From Epithemia pelagica (taxonomy: Eukaryota > Bacillariophyta > Bacillariophyceae > Surirellales > Surirellaceae), in the NCBI GenBank assembly GCA_946965045.2, contig OX337229.1, positions 5,332,001 to 5,396,000 of the forward strand: 64,000 nucleotides of DNA, read 5' to 3'. The notes beneath the pieces were generated by a model, which did not search any database, was not told where the DNA came from, and saw only the letters and a list, made by a program, of their open reading frames with translations. Below are positions 53,849 through 62,394 of this stretch, piece after piece. Numbering within the stretch: position 1 is the stretch's first letter; every line of letters starts with the position of its first letter. The position numbers were made by a program, and so were the translations under genes.

Positions 53849-54600
53849 GATTCTCACCGAAAACTAGGTGGTGAAACCTACAACTCATCGAATGATGCTA
53901 GTATTTTATGGCATCCGATGACATTTTCCTAAAAGTGAGAAAAGAATGTCGGCATGCTCGCGAAACTATAAATTTGGCCACGGCATGCTCGCAGTGCACG
54001 CGTTATCGGCGACCGCTCGGATATTAACTATGGCCCAACACGTGCGCGCCCAAAACTATCAAGTGCGCGCCTCTACTATCCGAGTACGCGCATCCACGAT
54101 TCGACCTAACGGTCTATGTAATCAAAGCACGAATCACGATCACGCGAGACCATAACTCTGTTCCCACAAATCCAAGAATGCAAACAGCAACGCGTCCAGG
54201 ACAAGACTTATACCACGACAAAGCAAGAGCTGTTGCATCCCATACATGTTATCCATCACCCTATACATTCAATACACACCAATGCCGGTCTACTCCAACC
54301 AGTGAGGACCTATCACACCAGATCCATGGCCGTATACAAGAGCCAGGACTTCGGCACCATCAACCACCTTAGTTAGTAATCATCTCGCAATCATTAATAT
54401 CACCATTTTAACACTCATCTTAAGACTAACCTCTTATCAGTGGACCGACTGCCCCCACCCACGGCGGACTTCGACTTGCAACTCTTCTCTGACCCGTGGA
54501 GGATTGTTGTATCGGTTGGTGATTCGATTGTCGGCTCAGCGAGCCTTTTACCTATCCTACCTATCTGTCTAACCCCTGTTGAATCGAGAGAAGTTTATCA
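53843..54600 (+). repeat. 3' LTR of Copia element 2
   Basis: Same sequence as 46310-47067 by eye, followed by the TCCTC target duplication at 54601-54605. Confidence 0.95.
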
Positions 54601-55343
54601 TCCTCTTGAATGTGTTGGGCCAATTCGGGACTGACTACCGAAGAACCACCAAAAAACAAGTTGACAAAATCCACCACATTGTCCCCCGTGATACAGAGAT
54701 CATCCAGAGCGGCTTCACTGCCCTCGGCGCCAGTTGCAACACCGGTGCAGGCCACTACATTGTCGAACAAAAACTTTCCTGATTTTCCGGCCGGGAGCTG
54801 GATATGCTCCATTTCCCAAGTATCAATGGAACCATCCTTGTTGGTATCAATAAATTCAATCGCATCTTGGACCATTGAATCCATATCCAGTCCGTCTTGA
54901 CTTGCTGAATCATCCACAAGGCCGGACAACAATGACGTGTAGAGAGACCGGAGTATATCGGTCGAGAACGTTTGGCCAGTCTCCATACGAGCAACAAAGT
55001 CTTCCAAGGTTTGATCCGCTTGTGTCAAAGAAGCGCCCTTGTTTGGCACGTGTGATTGGCCTCCTTGCTGAGACGTGAGGAGAAAGCACTTGTTGTTGTG
55101 GTTCGTTTCTTCTGGAACAGCCGTCAAGGTACGCCGAAGGTCCAATTTTCCGACCACCAATCCAACAAGCAGCAACAAAATCGCAATCCCAATAAAGACG
55201 AGAAAGAATTTGGGCCGCGGTTCTTCAGGACTTGGTTGTACGTTCGCGGCGATGTAGAAGAAATTTGTACCATCAGGGAACGGAACCGGAACCGGAACAC
55301 CGCCATTCAAAAGATTGAGATTGCTGGCATCGAATTTGAACAC
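54601..55343 (-). pseudogene. EF-hand membrane protein gene, 5' part, disrupted by Copia element 2
   Basis: A minus-strand frame runs from at least 55343 (a GTG; the frame is open back to a TGA near 55407 without an ATG) to the insertion point at 54601. It encodes a membrane helix (FFLVFIGIAILLLLVGLVVG, about 55150-55210), a Thr/Gln-rich linker and an EF-hand loop (DTNKDGSIDTWE, about 54825-54860). A second, weaker acidic segment (CITGDNVVDFVNLFF) ends HIQE. The rest of the protein lies at 46309-46127. The lack of an ATG implies an upstream exon, not resolved here, that would overlap the plus-strand frame at 55358. The intact gene would encode a calcium-binding membrane protein of unknown role. 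Confidence 0.8.
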
Positions 55344-55357
55344 AGACCCGACACACG

Positions 55358-56008
55358 ATGTCGGAATTCCTCGTGTGGATTGGGATGGTGTGGGTTTGGT
55401 CGATCATCGTCGTCCTTGCAATGGCGGCGTACTCGTCGACCCGATACCATTCGCAAGAAAAAGTCATCCTTATCTTGACTGTCGCACAGTCCGACGGATT
55501 GTTTGCATTATGGCGGGGGTGCTTGTTCGTGGTTGGGTATTACCTTGCATTCCTGGGTGGTTCATTATTTGCATTGGTCTTTCCGGTCCAGTTTTGCTGC
55601 CGTTTTTTGAGTGCCGCCGTCGGATTGTTGGTCTCGACCTTGCTCTTTGCCGCAGTCTTGAACGGATTGGGACATCATCATCCCAAGTGTTTGGGTGGCG
55701 TGGACTTTTATGAAGCAGATTACTTTACCGATGCCTTTGTGTTGATGCCTTTGTTTCGAGTTGGACCACCTTTAGTACGGTACGTGCACACACACGCACA
55801 AGACACTAGGTAGGGACATTTGCCAAGAGGTGGTTGTCATGTTTGTGTTGTATCCATGATTCCATGTGTTTTCTCATAATGTCGTTGTGCACACATGTGT
55901 GCTGCTGTGGGATTGGTGGAATCTGTATAATACCAGGTGGGATATGGGTTGATTTACAGTGGTATTAGTGCCGATGAACACGCGATATTCGCAAATGTAC
56001 AGGCATGA
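55358..56008 (+). CDS. Small hydrophobic membrane protein, probable intron
   Basis: ATG 55358 (MSEFLVWIGMVWVW) opens a frame rich in hydrophobic segments: one at the N-terminus, and two or three between 55500 and 55670. It ends in DFYEADYFTDAFVLMPLFRVGPPLVR. The frame then enters a GTACGT/GTGCAC-rich stretch, likely a donor at 55780 or 55784. An acceptor TACCAG at 55931-55936 leads either to VGYGLIYSGISADEHA and a TGA at 56006-56008 (donor 55784) or to an early stop (donor 55780). Family not recognised. It is divergent from, and possibly overlaps, the first exon of the split EF-hand gene, so one of the two models may be wrong here. Confidence 0.42.
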
Positions 56009-56896
56009 CCATTGTCGTGACCTTGTAGGCCTTTGCCTTTCCAAGGTCACACGAACCCAATCCGTGGTCCAAGTAGCCTTCTTTAGTACACCCATTGTCA
56101 TTCGATATGGATCCATGTTCGGATGTTGCTTGCTTGCAAGGTTTGTTCCTCATCTTGCGAGACAATGGCTTATAAACAAAAGCTATGGTTTGTAAAAAAT
56201 ATCTCGTGCTATCTTTCGATTTTCGGGTCCGGTCGCACATGCGTATAATGAGCGCAATCGCAAAGTCGCGTTTTGATAGAATGGCCTGCGTGAAAGCGCG
56301 ATGCGATTTGGAAGGAATTTTGGTGAGCATGAGCACCAAAATCGCGCTTTCGCGCGTCGATAGAATGGGCCCCGCAGTGCATGCGATCACGCGTGACTCA
56401 CTCACATGCTTGGGGGTATGTGGCTCCTGAATACGACGGATACTGAACTCAGCCGTCCTATACCGCCTTGGCGGTTTCAATCTTCATTGTCGATAAAATT
56501 CTGAAACGTGTGTGTGACGTGAGAGTGGCACTACTAATTTCAGCGACTGAATCACAATATAGCAAAGGGTGGACTGCTGCGATCTATCCAAAACAGCGAC
56601 TTAGTACATTATAGATGATATAAAAAGTTGTCAGTACATACTGATCTACATTTTGCGCGTGACTCAGTTCACCCTGAATCTGTTCCCACAATTTGCCCAC
56701 CGCGCACACTTCGTCTTTGGAACAGTGGGGAAGCATTCCTGCAATGGGGACAGCCAGCAGCATCCCAGAAATTGTTCCTGTCTCCTTTACCCTTTTAAGC
56801 GATCCGTATCCCTTATTCGTCTGATGAGATGATGTTCGAAATGAGCTGTCTCGAACTTCTTGACCATTCCTTGCTCTTCGCGTCTTCCACCACGCA
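56009..56896. other. Intergenic with a CpG-rich inverted repeat
   Basis: No supported gene. An unusual CG-rich hairpin-forming stretch lies at 56225-56400. The remainder is unremarkable and AT-richer. Confidence 0.5.
56288..56355. repeat. CpG-rich nested inverted repeat
   Basis: Outer arms 56288-56302 (GCGTGAAAGCGCGAT) and 56341-56355 (ATCGCGCTTTCGCGC) pair with one mismatch. Inner arms 56317-56325 (ATTTTGGTG) and 56334-56342 (CACCAAAAT) pair perfectly around an 8-nt loop. GATAGAATGG occurs on both sides (about 56275 and 56359). It might be a structured RNA, a regulatory site or a degraded terminal-repeat element. Confidence 0.5.
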
Positions 56897-56979
56897 ATGA
56901 CGCCGATTATGGACTCGAAGTGGTCTCATAAACTGGAGGTTTCTCACCCATTGAAAACAGTAACCACAATCAAGCAGAA

Positions 56980-58437
56980 ATGACTTTGACAACAGTCGTC
57001 GGAAGCTCCGGATCGGGGAAGACAACCTTTTTGAACGATGTTCATAAGAGCAACAAATGCATCTACATTCGCCAGTATCACACAATGCGACCGTACATCC
57101 CCGTCTCCAAGATCCCCAACTTTGATCCAACCCGTTTGCCATACTGGAATATATACGTGGGCGAGGAGAAAGACAAGACCATCAAGGTTGGTGGAACCAT
57201 GGCAGGAAACTTCACGGCTGGTTTGTCGGGTGGACAGCGCAAGTTGCTCTTGTTTGAATTGATTTGTCAACGAACGGCGAATCAATCCGAGCTCTTGATT
57301 GCCCTGGATGAACCCTTTGCCGGTGTCACGGATGACTTTGTTCCATTCATTGTCAAGCGATTGAATGAAATACGCAAGAAGCACAACATTGTGTTGGTCA
57401 CCAACGATCACGTCGATACCTTGACCAAAATGGCGGATAACACCATTACTGTTTCGGCAGTGGACCGGACCATTGTCAAGGTGAATGACAAGGAAGGCGT
57501 GGATCGACAGAGAGCCATTTTTGCGTTGTCGATTGGAGACGCCTATGACTTTCAGGCGTCCGATGAAGACTTGAATTTCTTTTTGGACGTGGAAGTATAT
57601 TCCGATCAATCGTTGATCGGAATCGCCATGTTCTCCATCTTCTGCTTTGGGTTGTTTTTGTTGACATTCTGGGATTCTTCTGAAGACCAAGCCTCACTGG
57701 TACTTGTGGCTGGAAGTCTCATTGCTTTCTTTTGTGTCAATCCCTATCTACTATCTCTGGTCGAGTGGCGAAATGCTGTGGAGGAAGAGGCAGAAGCGTT
57801 GATGCATTCCTCCAAGACCATGAATGGAGCACTCAAAACTGTCATGACCGTATTGATTGTCTTGATTCTTTCCTTTGCCGAGTATGGCGTAATTGTTGCT
57901 GTTGTCGATGGTTTGTCTGACATCAAGTTTTGGTTGGGTATCTTCTTGGACAGTGCGTCCATGACCTTTCCTCTTGTTTGTTTGGGCATTTACACACACA
58001 TGGATTTTCAGTCGGTCGAAATCTTTGGTACTTTGCCCTTCTTGCTCATGATCTTTCTCAGTACCACCTTTAGTCCAGGCTCGGGCGTGGAAGTGGTCAA
58101 GGAGCTTCGCTACTTGTTTTCTCGGTTCTACCTCTGGTGCATGGTCCCCGATGTACAAGACGACATGGAAGGATGTCCCGAAGATGAAGGATTGAACATT
58201 TTGTACATGATTTTGGCTTCCTTGGTTCCAGTTGTGTTGTTTTTGGTAACGCAAACAATTGTGGTCCTGCGACGCAGAAACAAGGAATCCGAAAAGGCTC
58301 GACTGAAGGAGAGTATGATGGATGACGAATTTGCCGATTTGCAACTAAGTTTGTATGGAGAACGAGCTTTGAAACGTCTGAACCACTTGAACTCCACAAC
58401 TCATTCCAGGGCCTCGACCGATGACGAGCAAGTGTAG
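56980..58437 (+). CDS. ABC transporter (ABCG-like half-transporter) with shortened nucleotide-binding domain
   Basis: 485 residues from ATG 56980. An ATP-binding cassette comes first: Walker A GSSGSGKTT (8-16), signature LSGGQ (82-86), Walker B LLIALDEP (105-112) and switch His (TNDH, 144). About six membrane helices follow between residues 200 and 450 (IGIAMFSIFCFGLFLL, VLIVLILSFAEYGVIV, ILYMILASLVPVVLFL and others), so the order NBD-TMD matches the ABCG type. The cytosolic tail is polar. Only about 66 residues separate Walker A and the signature, shorter than usual, and the beta strands normally preceding Walker A are absent. A plausible N-terminal piece (MTPIMDSKWSHKLEVSHPLK, from ATG 56897) is in another frame and would join at about 56975 if one base were missing. 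The substrate is unknown. Confidence 0.85.
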   Translation: MTLTTVVGSSGSGKTTFLNDVHKSNKCIYIRQYHTMRPYIPVSKIPNFDPTRLPYWNIYVGEEKDKTIKVGGTMAGNFTAGLSGGQRKLLLFELICQRTANQSELLIALDEPFAGVTDDFVPFIVKRLNEIRKKHNIVLVTNDHVDTLTKMADNTITVSAVDRTIVKVNDKEGVDRQRAIFALSIGDAYDFQASDEDLNFFLDVEVYSDQSLIGIAMFSIFCFGLFLLTFWDSSEDQASLVLVAGSLIAFFCVNPYLLSLVEWRNAVEEEAEALMHSSKTMNGALKTVMTVLIVLILSFAEYGVIVAVVDGLSDIKFWLGIFLDSASMTFPLVCLGIYTHMDFQSVEIFGTLPFLLMIFLSTTFSPGSGVEVVKELRYLFSRFYLWCMVPDVQDDMEGCPEDEGLNILYMILASLVPVVLFLVTQTIVVLRRRNKESEKARLKESMMDDEFADLQLSLYGERALKRLNHLNSTTHSRASTDDEQV

Positions 58438-58732
58438 ACGATATAGAGCGAAATCATTGGCACAACCAACAATGGCAAGAACATGTTGCCGCTAGAACAA
58501 GAGTCTTTCTTGACTCGTATCCCGTATAAAGAGCACAATAACTATGGAGTGCCTACATAGACTATGTTCTTCTGAAAAAAGGTAAAGTCACGTAAAGTTT
58601 CAGCGACTGCCAATTTGAGTGCGTGTCGACGAAACAGCGATTTCCGCAAAACTTTTCTTCAAGAGAGAGGTGAATGTATCTCTCGCTCATGGTGGAGATG
58701 ATCAAGTGTTCGTATGTCAGGAGCAGCGTAGG

Positions 58733-61240
58733 ATGACAACGACGCTCCGTCCCAACCAACGAGGGACAAGAATTCCTCGCGCAACGACCAATCGAAAAAT
58801 CAATCCTCCGGTTCGGCGCTCACAACCTGTTGTCACCACAACGACACCTCGCACAACCGATCCAACAGCGATCAAGGCCCCGAACGACGACAATGAGACT
58901 ATTCTGGATCGTAGGAAGGATCCAAAGTCTCTCACAACCAACCGTCACAACGATGGCACAGAAGGTGACGCCGGAGGGTCGTGCAAGCGTATAGTGCCAT
59001 CCAACCAAACAGCCATTGACCATCAAGAAGACATGAAGCAAAGTGCAGATGAAGTAGAGACGGAACACAGTGCCGTTGCTCCATCAACTCCGACGCTAAT
59101 TGGTAATAACACAGATCGACTGGAATCTTCTTTGCCTTCCTCACCACCACCACCACGAAAACAACAACAAGACGATGACGAACGAGAATCGCTACAAGAA
59201 GAAATCACCTTTGTCTGGCACACAGACGCTACCATTCCTCGGAGCAACGTTGCATCTCACAAACAACAAGCACAGGCATCACCGCAACTACAAAGACCAG
59301 TTGGAGCTCACACTCCGTTGGCATTAACCACTGCTAATTCCTCGGCAACGACGACGACAAGTCATTCGTATCCGCATCATGTTCGTCGTCGATCGTCTTC
59401 ATCCTCCACCACTACTGCCAGCGGTAGTCTCCATACCTGCACGAGCACCAATACCGCCAGTTACCCTCGTTCCACTGCAGCGACGGTACGGTCCTTGGCT
59501 GGATCGACATCCTCCATTACAACCACCTCATCGTCCTTGCGTCATTTGCATGCCATGGAATTTAAAAAGCGACAACAAGAATTGGCCTTTGGCTTGCAAC
59601 GACGAAACCACAAGGCCCGATCCTCCTCGCAATTTCCCTCTCATGTCTATTATTACGCTCCGAAAGGTTCCTCCTCGACGCCGGCAACGGCGCAACTGCG
59701 ACATGCACTCGAAGCCGCGTCCCGGAGGTTCGCACATCCAGAGATGGGGACGACTCCGCCCACCAAATTTTTGCGTTCGAAACCAATGGCATCCTCAGTG
59801 AGTTCCACACATGCTTCAACGACAGGAACGTCTCCGATAGCCACCACAAACACTCCACCGTCTCCTTCCACTGCACAAGACGACGAACTCCATCGAAACA
59901 CTGACCCTCGTCCTTTGCCCTGCAACACGAGTAGCAATCCAGTTCCAAGCAACAACAATCACGATACCGTGTCAATAACCTCTTCAAATTCCACAATGAC
60001 GGGAAGCTCCAGTAATTTGGATGGTTTGGTCCGACAATTGGCCCGTTTCCAACCACCCATTCAACCCGAGTTTGATGACGACGACGACGACCACCCCAAT
60101 CCGGTGGATAACCAGAATGACGATGCGGTGGAGGACGACTTGAGTCCTTTGTGGCAGCTAGCCGACCCGAAACACGCCGATGGTTCGTCACCAACACGTG
60201 CGGAACGTTCGGACTTGGGTGTGGTCCAACCAAACTCCCCCGAATCTCGAGGCAGCAGTAGTAGTGACGAGATTGTCTCCTCTGTCGAGACGCAAACCAT
60301 TACATTGAAAGCGACTGACAGTATCGAGGAAGAACACGGCGATGAAGAGGAGTACGAGGAAGATGCAATTGACAAGGAAAGCAAAGTCGATGAAGATGAT
60401 GAGGAGGAAGATATCGTACTTTTGCCAGACGACCTGGATGAGCACGTTCTCTCCTCCGATGGGGAAGGAGAGCATGACGAAACGATACCACAGGAAAGCA
60501 AGTCACACCAGGTAAATGTTTCTGGGAAGGAAACATCGCAAGACCAGGATGGCGCTCATGACGTTTTGGATAGTGACGAACTGGCCAGTGACGAGACGGA
60601 CATTCTGGATGACACCGATGTGGACGACGAAACAACTGAGAGTGATGACGATGATGATGAAGACGAGGAGCTTTTGATTCGGCCAGTTTTACCGTCCGCG
60701 TCCTCCTGGTCGACAGCCGTGTCCTTTCTTGTTCCCTGTCACGGCCCGTTTGGTACTCCTTCCTCGCTGCTTTGTGTTCGCAAAGATGCCCATGCAGCGT
60801 GGCAATTGTGTCGAGAGGAGGGAGGATTGTTGCCACCACCCGCAGTAGTACCATCGCCATCATCACAACCGTCGCTCGTCGAATCCCCGACTGCGGCAGC
60901 AACTTTGCACCCCACAAAATACACAACAAACCTGGATAAGGCGAAGACCCTTTCACAAACTCATATTCTTGCTTCATGCCAGACACCAGGCAGTGCGACC
61001 ATCCGGTTGAATTGCTCCGAGGAAACGAGTAGTATTGGTGACAACGACGAGCGAGAGAGGATCTTCTTGTCGTTCTCGACCTTAACAACCAAAGAAAAGC
61101 CTCGTTCCGAATTTTTCTTGTGGACTGAGCTTGGTGTGTCCTTGTTGATATGGTACATTTGTATGCTCTTGCTCTTTTCTTCGTCCGACGAACCTCTTGA
61201 TTGGACAATGGTCGCAGCACGAACAACTGCCGTAGTATAA
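58733..61240 (+). CDS. Ser/Thr/Asp-rich disordered protein with C-terminal membrane anchor
   Basis: 835 residues from ATG 58733 (MTTTLRPNQRGTRIPR). The same frame extends to a GTG at 58619. Most of it is low-complexity: Thr/Arg/Pro-rich start, Ser/Thr runs (59350-59540), a helical stretch (LHAMEFKKRQQELAFGLQRRNHKA, about 59545-59615) and long acidic runs (60070-60680). The last 200 residues look ordered (WSTAVSFLVPCHGPFGTPSSLLCVR) and end in one membrane helix (LWTELGVSLLIWYICMLLLF) about 25 residues from the end, suggesting a tail-anchored protein with a large cytosolic domain. No family recognised, and no intron evident. Confidence 0.68.
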   Translation: MTTTLRPNQRGTRIPRATTNRKINPPVRRSQPVVTTTTPRTTDPTAIKAPNDDNETILDRRKDPKSLTTNRHNDGTEGDAGGSCKRIVPSNQTAIDHQEDMKQSADEVETEHSAVAPSTPTLIGNNTDRLESSLPSSPPPPRKQQQDDDERESLQEEITFVWHTDATIPRSNVASHKQQAQASPQLQRPVGAHTPLALTTANSSATTTTSHSYPHHVRRRSSSSSTTTASGSLHTCTSTNTASYPRSTAATVRSLAGSTSSITTTSSSLRHLHAMEFKKRQQELAFGLQRRNHKARSSSQFPSHVYYYAPKGSSSTPATAQLRHALEAASRRFAHPEMGTTPPTKFLRSKPMASSVSSTHASTTGTSPIATTNTPPSPSTAQDDELHRNTDPRPLPCNTSSNPVPSNNNHDTVSITSSNSTMTGSSSNLDGLVRQLARFQPPIQPEFDDDDDDHPNPVDNQNDDAVEDDLSPLWQLADPKHADGSSPTRAERSDLGVVQPNSPESRGSSSSDEIVSSVETQTITLKATDSIEEEHGDEEEYEEDAIDKESKVDEDDEEEDIVLLPDDLDEHVLSSDGEGEHDETIPQESKSHQVNVSGKETSQDQDGAHDVLDSDELASDETDILDDTDVDDETTESDDDDDEDEELLIRPVLPSASSWSTAVSFLVPCHGPFGTPSSLLCVRKDAHAAWQLCREEGGLLPPPAVVPSPSSQPSLVESPTAAATLHPTKYTTNLDKAKTLSQTHILASCQTPGSATIRLNCSEETSSIGDNDERERIFLSFSTLTTKEKPRSEFFLWTELGVSLLIWYICMLLLFSSSDEPLDWTMVAARTTAVV

Positions 61241-61726
61241 CAATAGAAGTGGACAGTGGTTTTTGTCATTGCAGCAACATGGATTGATGGATGTGCTCCT
61301 TTGTCTCGCTTATGGACTACTAGCTTTGAAAAGGAAAAAGTCTCGAACGTGTGATGAAGACGAAAAGCTGATTGTACTCCAGGAAACATCGTTTGTGAAT
61401 TGTCTTTGACGAATACTGCATAGAAAATATATACAAAAAGCTCAAAGAGTAGAGAGATACTTTGCTTGTGTAGAGGTTCCAAGTCCATTGCTCCTTTCCT
61501 ACGTACAAACACATGAATGACGATCTACCTAGTAGTGGATATGAGACTGTGTTACTGTTTGTAGAGAGAACGTCATTTTTATTTAACGAATGAATGAAAC
61601 TATCCAGTATCCAGTATCGAAAAATGCCAGTGTAGTTGTGAAGACTATCCAGTATCCAGTATCGAAAAATGCCAGTGTAGTTGTGAAGGAATTGAGCATG
61701 GTATCGGAACTCTACGGTTTTATGGT
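61241..61726. other. Intergenic with a 45-bp tandem duplication
   Basis: Convergent 3' ends of the disordered anchor protein and the Cys-rich secreted protein. Apart from the duplication at 61600-61689, nothing stands out. Confidence 0.55.
61600..61689. repeat. 45-bp tandem repeat, two copies
   Basis: 61600-61644 and 61645-61689 are identical except for the last base. Each contains an internal TATCCAGTATCCAG duplication. Confidence 0.85.
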
Positions 61727-62394
61727 TTAGACCATACTAATGTGTCCCTCGGGGTAGGTACAAAAGCCAATGCCGGGTTGATCCGGATCGGGTTGACAGG
61801 CCATGGGTCCGCACGAACCACCCGCACGAGCAGTGGCTCGCAAGGCGGCATGGTCTTCTTCTTCAGGACTGTAGACAATGGCACAATACTTTTCGCCATT
61901 CGAAGTTTGCAAGACACAAAAGGGAAGCTGTAATGAGCGACAAACGTGCACCACCCACGAGAGCGAGGAACAAACAAACGTTGGTCAGAGAGAGAAAGAA
62001 CCCCTTCCATATCCTTGACAGAGAGTGACACCCTTGTCGGATGCAACACAAACACACACACACGTACCCCAGTGACACCTTCGGGAACATCCGAGGTGCA
62101 AGCGTCCGAATCTGGATCACAGGGAGGAGCACAAAAGGTTCCTGGAACACCCATGATACGAATTGGGATTTCTTCCGCAAAGGTACACGGAGGTTCCTCG
62201 TAATGATGAGACCCGCCTTGCTTGGGTTCCGTGGTGATACTGTCAAGTGTGGTAGAGGTTTTCGTCATGGGCAAGGCCACTTTGGTATACACAAAGGGCT
62301 TGGATTCCTCCGTCGTTAGGACTTGGGCAGAAGAAGAAGCTTCCATGGACACCATGGAGAGAAGGAACAACACACAGGTGGAAGAAAACGCCAT
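61727..62394 (-). CDS. Small secreted Cys-rich protein, one intron
   Basis: Exon 1 is 62394-62068, the intron 62067-61928 (140 bp, GTACGT...TACAG, phase 0) and exon 2 61927-61727, giving 175 residues. ATG 62394 starts a signal peptide (MAFSSTCVLFLLSMVSM). The mature part has about 9 Cys with the order FCAPPCDPDSDACTSDVPEGVTG, then LPFCVLQTSNGEKYC, GGSCGPMACQPDPDQPGIGFCTYP. This C...DVPxGV...CxL...G.KYC...C...GxCTYP pattern is one I recognise from many small secreted diatom proteins of unknown function. Splicing is required: the unspliced frame loses the Cys pattern. Likely disulfide-bonded and extracellular or in the secretory pathway. Confidence 0.78.

Larger units (their letters stand above)
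46310..54600 (+). mobile_element. Complete Copia LTR retrotransposon 2 inserted in a host gene
   Basis: 8291 bp, flanked by TCCTC at 46305-46309 and 54601-54605 (5-bp target-site duplication). The LTRs at 46310-47067 and 53843-54600 are 758 bp, TG...CA, and look identical by eye over all compared stretches. Internally it has an extra ORF (47106-47861), then one uninterrupted gag-pol ORF (48176-53848). Intact ORFs and matching LTRs indicate a recent insertion that could still be active. It belongs to a different Copia lineage from element 1: the LTRs, the protease motif and the single gag-pol frame all differ. Confidence 0.97.

Noticed and set aside
60300-61226. 308-codon minus frame opposite the disordered anchor protein
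   Set aside because: His/Arg-rich shadow of the acidic plus-strand frame; no start context or domain.
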